Shown here: positions 25,286 through 33,329 of the stretch, piece by piece
Position numbering within the stretch: position 1 is the stretch's first letter
Layout of the letters: each line of letters starts with the position of its first letter
Origin: Candidatus Pristimantibacillus lignocellulolyticus
GTDB taxonomy: Bacteria > Bacillota > Bacilli > Paenibacillales > Paenibacillaceae
Length of the DNA stretch: 64,000 nt
Direction of reading: 5' to 3'
NCBI GenBank assembly: GCA_023639215.1
Contig: CP097899.1
Span: forward strand, 4,026,001-4,090,000
Made by a program: the position numbers and the translations under genes
Notes under the pieces: generated by a model
The model's input: the letters and a program-made list of their open reading frames with translations, nothing else
Told to the model about the DNA's origin: nothing
Databases searched by the model: none

Positions 25286-26366
25286 TTGTATAAATGGCAT
25301 AAGTGGCGATATGTTTATCGGAGCATTAATTGATGCTGGCGCTGATGCAACCCTAATGCAAGAAGAATTGAAAAAACTTAATATACATGAAGAGTATACC
25401 TTATCGTGGGTAAAAGTTATTAAGAACGGTATTTCTAGCACGAAATTTGATGTTCATTTGGCAAATGGGCATAGTCATGATCACTCACACGGACATAGTC
25501 ATGATCATGGACATAGCCACAGTCACGATTACGATCATTCACATGGACATAGTCATGAGCATAGTCATGATCACGACCACGGACATAATCACAGTCATGA
25601 GCATGCGGAAGGTCAAAGTCACTCACATGAACATGCTCATAGCCACAGCCATGATCATGAACACGGTCACAGTCACTCACATATGCATGAACATGAGCAC
25701 AGCCATGAGCACGATCATGTTCATAGCCACAGTCATACACACGATCATGGACTCGATCACGAACATACGCATGAACATGAGCATAGTCATAGTCACAGTC
25801 ATACACATGATCACGATCATGGTCATAGTCACTCTCATACGCATGATCATTCTCATGACCATCGATCATACAAAGATATTGTAAGTATGATTGAAAACTC
25901 ACAATTGTCTGAAGGCGTTAAAGATACGTCGTTGCGTTTGTTCCGCAAAATTGGCGAGGCGGAGGGATTAATTCATGGTCTTCCTCTAGACAAAGTTCAT
26001 TTTCATGAAGTAGGGGCTGTCGATTCGATCATTGATATCGTTGGAGCAGCAATTTTACTTGAACAACTTCAAATTGATGTTATCAAATCATCATCAGTTC
26101 CGGTTGGCAATGGAAAGATTCATATCGATCATGGTATTTATCCTGTTCCTGCTCCCGCTACATTAGAGATTATGCGAGGCGTTCCTATCGAACAGTCAGA
26201 ACTTCGTTCTGAATTGACGACTCCGACTGGTGCTGCTTTTGTTGCCGTTCTTGTCAAAGAGTTCGGTAATCTACCATCAATGAAAGTTCAATCTATTGGT
26301 TATGGAGCGGGTACAAAAACATTCCCTAAACATCCTAATGTAATTAGAGTCATTATTGGTGAGTAA
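25266..26366 (+). CDS. larC1: LarC N-terminal part (nickel insertion), with a giant His-rich insert
   Basis: A 366-residue homologue of LarC1, the nickel-inserting cyclometallase part. It begins LYLDCINGISGDMFIGALID and continues LDKVHFHEVGAVDSIIDIVGAA and TPTGAAFVAVLV as in LarC. Between about residues 68 and 200 lies a run of HSHDHxHGH-type repeats, with roughly 60 His in 130 residues, much longer than the short His loop usual in LarC. The DNA there is a degenerate CATGATCA/CATAGTCA repeat. The insert probably stores or captures nickel. The gene ends in TAA and larC2 follows separately. Confidence 0.9.
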   Translation: MKTLYLDCINGISGDMFIGALIDAGADATLMQEELKKLNIHEEYTLSWVKVIKNGISSTKFDVHLANGHSHDHSHGHSHDHGHSHSHDYDHSHGHSHEHSHDHDHGHNHSHEHAEGQSHSHEHAHSHSHDHEHGHSHSHMHEHEHSHEHDHVHSHSHTHDHGLDHEHTHEHEHSHSHSHTHDHDHGHSHSHTHDHSHDHRSYKDIVSMIENSQLSEGVKDTSLRLFRKIGEAEGLIHGLPLDKVHFHEVGAVDSIIDIVGAAILLEQLQIDVIKSSSVPVGNGKIHIDHGIYPVPAPATLEIMRGVPIEQSELRSELTTPTGAAFVAVLVKEFGNLPSMKVQSIGYGAGTKTFPKHPNVIRVIIGE

Positions 26367-26392
26367 TGTTTTAATAGGAGGGAGTGAAACGG

Positions 26393-26863
26393 ATGGAGAA
26401 AAATCATCCACCATCGCATGAGCATGTCGATGATCAAATGTATAAGTTAGAAGTTAACCTAGATGATATTCCAGGTGAATGGCTAGGCTATGTGATGGAT
26501 TTACTTCTGAATAGTGGAGCGAATGATGTATATTATACGCCGATATATATGAAGAAAAATAGGCCGGGGACATTATTGCAATTACTTTGTTCTATAGACA
26601 AATTAGAAGCTGTAAAAGCTATTTTGTTCCGTGAAACAACAACTCTTGGCATCAGATATTACCCATTGACAGTTCATCGCTTAGAACGTGAGTATGAACA
26701 AGTGGAAACGGAATGGGGAATAGTTACGGTGAAGAAAGGATTCCATAATGGACAACTTGTTCAGTGGGCTCCTGAGTACGAAGATTGTAAAGCAATCGCG
26801 ACATCATATCAAATTCCGCTTAAAGAAGTATACTCAGCTGTTAGAAGGTATGAAACTCGTTAA
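26393..26863 (+). CDS. larC2: LarC C-terminal part
   Basis: A 156-residue homologue of the LarC C-terminal domain, which binds CTP and nickel and oligomerises: KLEVNLDDIPGEWLGYVMDLLLNSGANDVYYTPIYMKKNRPGTLLQ-type sequence and a closing LKEVYSAVRRYE. ATG 26393 has AGGAGG 10 nt upstream. It is in another frame from larC1, and that frame has TAA (26372) and TAG (26375) before the start. It must therefore be translated on its own, unlike the programmed frameshift known in L. plantarum. Confidence 0.88.
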   Translation: MEKNHPPSHEHVDDQMYKLEVNLDDIPGEWLGYVMDLLLNSGANDVYYTPIYMKKNRPGTLLQLLCSIDKLEAVKAILFRETTTLGIRYYPLTVHRLEREYEQVETEWGIVTVKKGFHNGQLVQWAPEYEDCKAIATSYQIPLKEVYSAVRRYETR

Positions 26864-26929
26864 AAGGTAAAGCATGAGTATTCATCATATGCTTGAAAAA
26901 TTTGACTAAATAAAAAAATTAGAGTGAAG

Positions 26930-26979
26930 TAAACCACTATTTCAAACTCATCTTGTTGAGGAAAAAATAGTGGTTTTTT
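26930..26979 (+). terminator. Intrinsic terminator of the lar operon
   Basis: AAACCACTATTT pairs with AAATAGTGGTTT and is followed by a T run. Confidence 0.8.
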
Positions 26980-27028
26980 CTATATTTACCAATGCGTAAA
27001 TATGATGGTACGGTAATTTTGAGTTATC

Positions 27029-27511
27029 TTACATACTCTTCTCTTTATTAATGAGATTTCTTCCAATAAAATTTGAGTTAGCTGGTGTTACGCCAAGTTC
27101 CCTTGCCCAAATTGATAATTGGCCAATATGGTGAATTTCATGAACTAATAAATGTTTGAATATTTCCTCTTTGCTATACGACTCTTGCATCCAGGTAGGA
27201 TAAATTTTTTCATCAATGTCTTCATACTTCCACTGATTTAAATATCCTTTTATTTCTTCTCTCAAATGATTAGATAAGATTGAAATTGATTGAAGATCAA
27301 TATAATTATTAAAATCTAGTGGTATATCGGGTTTATTAAATATCGCTCTAAACCAACTATATTCAACATCGATGATATGAAGGAATGTCTTTAGTATTGA
27401 GCCTATTCCTGCATCACGATCTTTAATAAGCTCATCATTTGACACTAATTCAAAATTCTTAATACATTCATCTCGAACTTCCCAGTTGTATAGGATAAGA
27501 CTTATCATCAT
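27029..27511 (-). CDS. DinB family protein
   Basis: A 160-residue four-helix bundle of the DinB/YfiT type, a metal-binding scaffold found in thiol-dependent transferases and stress proteins. The three expected metal ligands are present: His in FLHIIDVEYSWF (near residue 45) and two in HEIHHIGQL (near residue 128). It is cytosolic. It lies convergent to the lar operon and next to MepB on the same strand. The biochemical role is unknown; bacillithiol-dependent activity is possible. Confidence 0.8.
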   Translation of the reverse strand: MMISLILYNWEVRDECIKNFELVSNDELIKDRDAGIGSILKTFLHIIDVEYSWFRAIFNKPDIPLDFNNYIDLQSISILSNHLREEIKGYLNQWKYEDIDEKIYPTWMQESYSKEEIFKHLLVHEIHHIGQLSIWARELGVTPANSNFIGRNLINKEKSM

Positions 27512-27567
27512 TTCATTCCTTTCAAAATTGTTTGTAATGTACTTCCGAAATTTGACTTAACCTAATG

Positions 27568-28143
27568 TTATCGAAGTGGCTTATACAATTGACGAATGCG
27601 TTCTTCATCTATAGGAAGATGTAATGATAAGTCTAAGAAATAGGGCAATTGCCATTTCTGTGTATTACGTGCATGACGACTAGTAGGAACATCCCAAGGT
27701 GGATAGATCCGTATTGCTCTTTTACCACCGACTCCTTGATCTGCTAATATGTCCTGATCACGTAATACAGATGATGGAAACACAAATTGACCAAAATTGT
27801 TGCCTTCGCGAGCACAAATGACATAATAATCTATTGGTTCTGATATGTCATACGGCTGTATTGCTCCATTTTCATTACGCTCCCATATCGTTACAAATTG
27901 ACCAACCTTAGTAGGCGTAATTTTCGCTACACGAAATCTAATGTTATATAAGTTAAGTTTAACGAAATACGAGCCATAATCGGCGTTATGTGGTTCTTCT
28001 AGGAGTAGAGTACAATGTCGTTCAGGTGTTGAGTAAATACGTTTTATCACTTCAATAAGATCACCTTGCAATGGAGTAGGAGAAGTTTCGATAATATGAA
28101 CGTAAGTGTTAGGATTAGATAATGTTGAGTCTTGCTTAATCAT
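27568..28143 (-). CDS. MepB family protein
   Basis: A 191-residue protein matching the MepB family, named after the Staphylococcus mepRAB locus and without known activity. Family blocks seen: RVAKITPTKVGQFVTIWER, YYVICAREGNNFGQFVFPSSVL, GKRAIRIYPPWD and TQKWQLPYF. ATG 28143 is 9 nt after GGAGGA; earlier in-frame starts overlap that site. No MepA or MepR gene is nearby. Some authors relate the fold to restriction-like or nucleic-acid-binding proteins, which I cannot test. Confidence 0.8.
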   Translation of the reverse strand: MIKQDSTLSNPNTYVHIIETSPTPLQGDLIEVIKRIYSTPERHCTLLLEEPHNADYGSYFVKLNLYNIRFRVAKITPTKVGQFVTIWERNENGAIQPYDISEPIDYYVICAREGNNFGQFVFPSSVLRDQDILADQGVGGKRAIRIYPPWDVPTSRHARNTQKWQLPYFLDLSLHLPIDEERIRQLYKPLR

Positions 28144-28301
28144 TTGATGCATTCCTCCAAATGTACATATCAATTGATTTGTAAATGTTTAAAAATAACT
28201 ATATTAAACATTATAGAATGTATGTTCGCGGTTTTCAATTCAATATAATAATAAGAAAATTCAATATCGTAGTGAAAATTCAGATGATTACTAAGTAGGG
28301 A

Positions 28302-28350
28302 TTGACAAACGAATAAAGTTATATTAATATTATCTTAAAGTTAAGATAAT
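28302..28350 (+). promoter_or_regulatory. Sigma-A promoter and palindromic operator for the mhqO-like operon
   Basis: TTGACA (28302) and TAATAT (28325) are 17 nt apart. ATTATCTTAA-AG-TTAAGATAAT (28329-28350) is a perfect inverted repeat placed over the -10 and start region. Confidence 0.7.
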
Positions 28351-28475
28351 AACTTGATGAAAGTTACACCGCAGTAGTAGCCAGATGAATGATAAACACA
28401 TTAACATCGATTGTTCATTAATATATTTAATTTTCAATAAGTAATGAACAGCATGAATCGTTAAACAGACCATAT

Positions 28476-28491
28476 ATCTTAAAATTAAGAT
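28476..28491. promoter_or_regulatory. Second palindromic operator
   Basis: ATCTTAA-AA-TTAAGAT repeats the inner half-sites of the operator at 28329. A pair of sites is typical of MarR-family (MhqR-like) control. No MarR gene lies in the window. Confidence 0.55.
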
Positions 28492-28567
28492 TAATGGCAT
28501 CTACTTATACTTAGAAGAAATATTTTTAACAAGACTCAACAAAATTAAATTATTGGAGGAATTAATT

Positions 28568-29554
28568 ATGAATCATCTAAAAGGGATCCACCACGTAACG
28601 GCAATTACAAGCAGCGCTGAGAAAAACTACGAGTTTTTCACTTATGTATTAGGAATGAGACTTGTTAAAAAAACAGTTAACCAAGATGATATTCAAACGT
28701 ACCATCTATTCTTTGCTGACGATAAAGGATCTGCTGGTACTGATATGACTTTCTTTGATTTTCCAAACATTCAAAAGGGAGTTCACGGTAACAATGAAAT
28801 TTTTAAAACATCTTTTCGTGTCCCAACAGATGCAGCGATTGACTATTGGGTGAAACGTTTTGATCGGTTGAATGTGAAACACACCGGAATTTCTGAACAA
28901 TTTGGCAAAAAGACTTTATCATTTGTAGATTTTGATGATCAACAGTATCAATTGATCTCAGATGAGCATAATAGCGGAGTTGAGTCTGGCACTCCTTGGT
29001 TAAAGGGACCAATTCCTTTAGAATTCGCAATCACAGGATTAGGACCAATCTTCGTGAGAATTAACGATTTCGATTACTTTAAGCAAATGTTAGAAAAAGT
29101 TATGTTGTTTGAGGAAATTGCTTCAGAGGAATCCAATCACTTATTTGAAGTAGGCGAGGGTGGTAATGGAGCTCAAGTTATTGTTGAGCATAACGTAATG
29201 CTTCCACCATCTCGTCAAGGTTTTGGTACAGTCCATCATGCTGCTTTCCGTGTGGCGGATCGTGATGTGCTTGATGAATGGACAGAACGTTTTGCTGATT
29301 TCAATTTCCACACATCCGGATATGTTGATCGTCATTTCTTCGAATCATTGTACGTACGTGTAGCACCGCAAATCTTGTTCGAATTTGCGACAGATGGTCC
29401 TGGATTTATGGGGGATGAAGAGTATGAAACAGTAGGAGAGAAACTATCTCTACCACCATTCCTTGAAGGTAGACGTGAGCAGATTGAAGGTTTGGTAAGA
29501 CCGATCAATACAGTAAGAAGCACTATTGAATTTACGAAAGAATATGAGGGCTAA
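28568..29554 (+). CDS. Ring-cleaving dioxygenase of the MhqO type (VOC superfamily)
   Basis: A 328-residue protein with two vicinal-oxygen-chelate modules: LKGIHHVTAITSSAEKNYEFF at the start, GTVHHAAFRVADRDVLDEW near residue 220, and LFEFATDGPGF. Metal ligands are the His of GIHHVT and VHHAA and the Glu of LFEF. MhqO-type enzymes protect against quinones and aromatic electrophiles. ATG 28568 is 9-10 nt after GGAGG. It forms an operon with the flavin-reductase-like gene behind two MarR-like operators. Confidence 0.85.
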   Translation: MNHLKGIHHVTAITSSAEKNYEFFTYVLGMRLVKKTVNQDDIQTYHLFFADDKGSAGTDMTFFDFPNIQKGVHGNNEIFKTSFRVPTDAAIDYWVKRFDRLNVKHTGISEQFGKKTLSFVDFDDQQYQLISDEHNSGVESGTPWLKGPIPLEFAITGLGPIFVRINDFDYFKQMLEKVMLFEEIASEESNHLFEVGEGGNGAQVIVEHNVMLPPSRQGFGTVHHAAFRVADRDVLDEWTERFADFNFHTSGYVDRHFFESLYVRVAPQILFEFATDGPGFMGDEEYETVGEKLSLPPFLEGRREQIEGLVRPINTVRSTIEFTKEYEG

Positions 29555-29618
29555 TGGAGCATATCTTCTCGTTGTAACACAATTTAATCTATCGTTCACA
29601 ATATAGAGGAGTGTAAGT

Positions 29619-30233
29619 ATGATTTCTATACATCCGCATGATCAAACTGAGCGTGACAACTATAAACTGTTAGTTGGCACGATTATACCAAGACCTATCG
29701 CATTTGTAACGACCATCTCAGATCAAGGGATAATCAATGGAGCTCCATTTAGCTATTTCAATATCGTATCATCCAATCCTCCAATGGTGTCTTTATCTGT
29801 ACAAAGACCTGAAGGAAGAATGAAAGATACTGCTCGAAATATTTATGATAGTAAAGAGTTTGTCGTTCATATTGTCGATGAAGACAATGTAGCGTCAATC
29901 AATAAGACGGCAGCTTCTTTACCTCCAGATGAGAGTGAAATAGAACTTGCTGGATTATGTAAGATGGATAGTGCAGTCATCCAAGTTCCAGGCATTAAGG
30001 AAGCAAAAGTTCGTATGGAGTGTAAGCTCGTTCATGCAATTCCACTTGGAGGTACTCAAGAAGGGCTAGCAGGTTCTGATCTATTCATTGGGGAAGTCGT
30101 TATGTTCCATATCGATGAATCAATTTATGAGGAAGGTCGAATCGATGCTAGTGAGTTAAAGGCTGTTAGTCGATTAGCAGGCAATAACTACGCAAAAATC
30201 GGAGAAACCTTCACGATAGAACGACCGAAGTGA
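29619..30233 (+). CDS. Flavin reductase-like FMN-binding split-barrel protein
   Basis: A 204-residue protein of the flavoredoxin/DIM6 type. Seen: LLVGTIIPRPIAFVTTISDQGIINGAPFSYFNIVSSNPPMVSLSV, which forms the FMN pocket, and DTARNIYDSKEFVVHIV. It is likely to reduce flavin or quinone using NAD(P)H. AGAGGAG precedes the ATG and the gap to the dioxygenase is 64 bp, so they are probably co-transcribed as a detoxification pair. Confidence 0.85.
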   Translation: MISIHPHDQTERDNYKLLVGTIIPRPIAFVTTISDQGIINGAPFSYFNIVSSNPPMVSLSVQRPEGRMKDTARNIYDSKEFVVHIVDEDNVASINKTAASLPPDESEIELAGLCKMDSAVIQVPGIKEAKVRMECKLVHAIPLGGTQEGLAGSDLFIGEVVMFHIDESIYEEGRIDASELKAVSRLAGNNYAKIGETFTIERPK

Positions 30234-30290
30234 TCAATTAAATCAGATAATGATTCATAATTTTACCCAAGAACTAATGTAACATTAATA

Positions 30291-30325
30291 AAGAAGCTCT
30301 TACTATTCGCGAGAGCTTCTTTTTT
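30291..30325 (+). terminator. Intrinsic terminator
   Basis: AAGAAGCTCT pairs with AGAGCTTCTT and is followed by a T run. Confidence 0.8.
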
Positions 30326-30352
30326 GCAAACTAATAGGCAATATAACTAATA

Positions 30353-31249
30353 CTAATTGATATCCTTATTACCGAGATGTAAATGGTTCATAAACGTTTC
30401 TGCGGCAAGAGATAACTTCGTATGTTCACGTACAGCAAAACCAATACTACGAGAAGGTAATATACTATTGATGTTAAGCTCGAATAACGTACCATTTTTC
30501 AACTCATCTTGAACAAATGAACGACTAATAAAGGTAGCGCCATAACCTAATCTTGCAAATTCAGATAATAACTCAATACTACCTAATTCAATATCTGGTG
30601 TTACAGAAATACCCTTAGCGGCAAACCACTGATCAATAAATACTCTAGTGCTACTTCCAGGGGAAAGCAGTATTAAAGGAATTTCAGCCAGCTCTTGTAT
30701 TGTGATTGAGCGAGTCGACCATTGACGATAAGCTTCGCCAACTACAAAAATATCCTCAAGTTCCACCAATGTTTGAATATTCAAGTCAGGATCATCGATC
30801 GGCATATGTACGAGCGCAAAATCAATCTCACCTTCTTTTACCCGCTTCGTGATTTCAGGAGTTTTACCACGTGACAATCGAATTCTAATTGAAGGATGTT
30901 CACTATGAAACGTATTCAGTTGTGGTAGGAGAAGGTGCTTAATAAGGGAATCACTTGCACCAATGCGAATTTCACCTACATTAAGCTGTTTTAGATTTTG
31001 TAAATGTTTTTGACCAGAATCAAGCATATCGAATGATTGCTCTACATACTTCAGTAAAGCTTGACCTTCTTCGGTTAACTCTACTCCTTTAGAAAGCCGA
31101 TGAAACAATTGAACATCTAATGCCTCTTCCATCTGCTTTATTGCATAGCTAACTGATGGTTGCGTAATATGAAGTTGCTGTGCAGCTTTCGTTAGATTTT
31201 TATGCTGTGCAGTGTACATGAAAATTCGATACCATTCTAAATTAATCAT
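30353..31249 (-). CDS. LysR-family transcriptional regulator
   Basis: A 298-residue regulator with an N-terminal winged HTH (LTKAAQQLHITQPSVSYAIKQMEEALDVQLFHR, residues 17-50) and a periplasmic-binding-like effector domain from residue 90 (GEIRIGASDSLIKHLLLPQL). The frame is open further upstream, but ATG 31249 follows AGAGGTG and matches the usual LysR start (INLEWYRIFMYTAQ). It is divergent from aroC with the leader element in between. Its target may be aroC or itself; the effector is unknown. Confidence 0.85.
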   Translation of the reverse strand: MINLEWYRIFMYTAQHKNLTKAAQQLHITQPSVSYAIKQMEEALDVQLFHRLSKGVELTEEGQALLKYVEQSFDMLDSGQKHLQNLKQLNVGEIRIGASDSLIKHLLLPQLNTFHSEHPSIRIRLSRGKTPEITKRVKEGEIDFALVHMPIDDPDLNIQTLVELEDIFVVGEAYRQWSTRSITIQELAEIPLILLSPGSSTRVFIDQWFAAKGISVTPDIELGSIELLSEFARLGYGATFISRSFVQDELKNGTLFELNINSILPSRSIGFAVREHTKLSLAAETFMNHLHLGNKDIN

Positions 31250-31389
31250 TTGATATAGAACACCTCTATGGCAAATTAGTAAAATTTCAATTTCACTTAT
31301 TGCAAGTATCTCATTATAATAAGGATATATCAACATAACTTAAGCTAATTTAAGTAGATACAAAAGATGTCAACCAAGAAGCTATACAC

Positions 31390-31540
31390 AAGAAATTTTA
31401 GTACATGCTTTCGAAGTGACTTTTTGATTTCGCAGAAAGTCAATCTAGAAATTAATCAAAAAGTTAAGTGAATGCTTTCGAAGTGACTTTTTGATATCAC
31501 AGAAAGTCAATCAAGTTGTTAATCAAAAAGTTTTAGGAGG
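31390..31540 (+). promoter_or_regulatory. Tripartite pre-SD leader element, copy 5 (tandem double, aroC)
   Basis: Two cores ATGCTTTCGAAGTG at 31405 and 31472, each followed by ACTTTTTGAT. ATCAAAAAGT precedes the second core and pairs with it over 10 bp, and recurs at 31522 before TTTTAGGAGG. The first unit has a degenerate 5' arm. Each interval also holds AGAAAGTCA, able to pair locally with TGACTTT. Confidence 0.7.
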
Positions 31541-31547
31541 AATAAAA

Positions 31548-32603
31548 ATGGCAGGTAACACATTTGGAGAAAATTTTAGAATTACAACTTTTGGTGAATC
31601 ACATGGTAAATCAGTAGGGGTAATCGTAGACGGCGTAACGCCAGGCGTTGAAATAGACGAAGCATATATTCAAAAACAAATGGATAGAAGAAAGCCAGGT
31701 CAATCTTCAGTAACAACTCCACGCAAAGAATACGATATTATTCAAATTCAATCGGGTGTTTTTGAAGGTAAAACAACAGGCGCTCCACTTGCAATTATGC
31801 TTCACAATCATGATATGAAATCAGAAGCATACAGTGAGATTCAACATTCATTCCGTCCAGGACACGCAGACTTTACATACTTGCAAAAGTACGGGATTCG
31901 TGATCATCGTGGAAGCGGGAGAGCATCGGGTAGAGAAACAGCTGGTCGCGTAGCGGGTGGTGCAGTGGCTCGTAAACTACTTGAAAATCGTGGTGTACAA
32001 GTTGTAGCATTCACCAAGCAAATTGGTGATATTAAAGCAAATTCATTCCATGAAGAGTTTATCGAACAAAACCCAGTACGTACTTGTGATCCTGAAGCAG
32101 CTCAGCAAATGATTAGTAAAATTGAGCATCTTGCTTCAGTTGGAGATAGCTGTGGTGGTATCGTAGAATGTCGTATCCGCGGTGTAGATCCAGGACTTGG
32201 TGAGCCTGCATTTGATAAATTAGATGCAGAACTAGCTAAAGCAATGCTTTCTATCGGTGCTGTTAAAGGAATCGAGTTCGGTGCAGGTTTTGCTGCTGCC
32301 AGCATGTTAGGTAGTCAACATAACGATGCAATGAACAAAGATGGTTTCTTGTCTAACAATGCCGGAGGTATTGTCGGAGGAATTAGCACTGGCCAAGAAA
32401 TAGTTTTCCGTATTAGTGTTAAGCCGACATCATCTATCTCTGTAGCACAACAAACAATGAATGAACGTGGTGAAGAGATCGAGATTAAAACTGAAGGTAG
32501 ACATGATCCATGTATTTGTCCGAGAATCGTACCTGTCGTTGAAGCTATGGCTTGTCTAGTAGTAGAAGATCTTTACAAACGACATGCAGCAGTACGCTTC
32601 TAG
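31548..32603 (+). CDS. aroC: Chorismate synthase
   Basis: A 351-residue enzyme converting EPSP to chorismate with reduced FMN, the last common step of aromatic biosynthesis. Signatures seen: FGESHGKSVGVIVDG, DRRKPGQSSVTTPRKE, RPGHADFTYLQKYGIRDHRGSGRASGRETAGRVAGGAVA and GRHDPCICPRIVPVVEAM. The ATG at 31548 lies 7 nt after AGGAGG; a TTG further upstream would put the leader element into the protein. The length is nearer the E. coli form than the approximately 390-residue Bacillus form. It is not in an aro operon. Confidence 0.95.
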   Translation: MAGNTFGENFRITTFGESHGKSVGVIVDGVTPGVEIDEAYIQKQMDRRKPGQSSVTTPRKEYDIIQIQSGVFEGKTTGAPLAIMLHNHDMKSEAYSEIQHSFRPGHADFTYLQKYGIRDHRGSGRASGRETAGRVAGGAVARKLLENRGVQVVAFTKQIGDIKANSFHEEFIEQNPVRTCDPEAAQQMISKIEHLASVGDSCGGIVECRIRGVDPGLGEPAFDKLDAELAKAMLSIGAVKGIEFGAGFAAASMLGSQHNDAMNKDGFLSNNAGGIVGGISTGQEIVFRISVKPTSSISVAQQTMNERGEEIEIKTEGRHDPCICPRIVPVVEAMACLVVEDLYKRHAAVRF

Positions 32604-32647
32604 GTTATTAGTAATAGTTAAGTATAGAAGTTACAATTAGAATTTAA

Positions 32648-32690
32648 GAAGAATCCTTTCCTCAATTTATGGGTGAAGGATTCTTTTTTG
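32648..32690 (+). terminator. Intrinsic terminator after aroC
   Basis: AAGAATCCTTTC pairs with GTGAAGGATTCTT and is followed by a T run. Confidence 0.85.
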
Positions 32691-32754
32691 TACATATACA
32701 TAAGAATAAATGAGGGGGTTAAGATCAATGGATGCGATTTTGGCGAGTAATTAA

Positions 32755-33084
32755 TTGATGGGCCTACTATCAAAAAATAGAATAAGACACAAGGAATTTT
32801 GCGGGTGGTCATTGTCACGATTAGTCCTGCAATTGAATCAAGACGGCTTTCATACGAAGATAGGTAAAGCTTTTACTGATGTACAAGTGAAGCGCATGCT
32901 AGATACGAATGTGTTTAATAATCCGTTGAGGTATGTTGACCCTAGTGGAAATTATTGTGTGTTATTGATGGAGATGGCATTATTGGTTCACCGGAAACTA
33001 CTAGTTATCAACAAGGAAAATCAAAGACGGAATAGACAATATACTTTAATAATTAGGATAGTGCAAAATTTCTTGGCTTGTTGA
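32755..33084 (+). pseudogene. Chimeric remnant with Rhs/YD-repeat end motif
   Basis: The open frame of 109 residues looks assembled from pieces. The first 45 residues resemble a recombinase-type stretch (GWSLSRLVLQLNQDGFHTKIGKAFTDVQVKRML). This is followed abruptly by FNNPLRYVDPSGN, the hallmark of the end of Rhs/WapA cores just before the variable toxin tip. The rest is unrelated. No ribosome site is convincing. I read it as debris of a polymorphic toxin locus. Confidence 0.5.
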
Positions 33085-33172
33085 AGATCTAGTTTCACAT
33101 GGATTAATGGTATCGAATTGGAGGGAATAAATTACTCTTCGATATATTTTTGCGTCAACACTATTAAACGAA

Positions 33173-33319
33173 ATGGTTAGTAATGGGTTTTTGGTATACT
33201 GTTATAAGGATGGGAAGTTAACACATAATTTATCGAAAAATGATACTGATTCCATTAATGATGCGATGCTTAATTTTATGATGAAAACTGGTGCATATGA
33301 AAATAAAGGAGACTATTAA
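33173..33319 (+). pseudogene. Short remnant ORF, possible toxin-tip or immunity fragment
   Basis: An open frame coding about 48 residues (MVSNGFLVYCYKDGKLTHNL and on) that ends 10 nt before the next start. It is open back to 33131 without a good start codon. It lies in the decayed Rhs patch and is not assigned to a family. Confidence 0.3.
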
Positions 33320-33329
33320 GGAGGAAAGA

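Noticed and set aside
25435..25902. Long open frames on both strands across the His-rich part of larC1
   Set aside because: They arise from the CAT/GAT repeat, which is stop-poor in every frame. Only the LarC frame continues into conserved sequence on both sides.
26350..26400. Programmed frameshift joining larC1 and larC2
   Set aside because: The larC2 frame contains TAA and TAG between the two ORFs, so no single shift yields a fusion.
31491..31547. Longer aroC start at TTG 31491
   Set aside because: It would translate the leader element. The ATG at 31548 has a perfect SD and matches the conserved AroC N-terminus.
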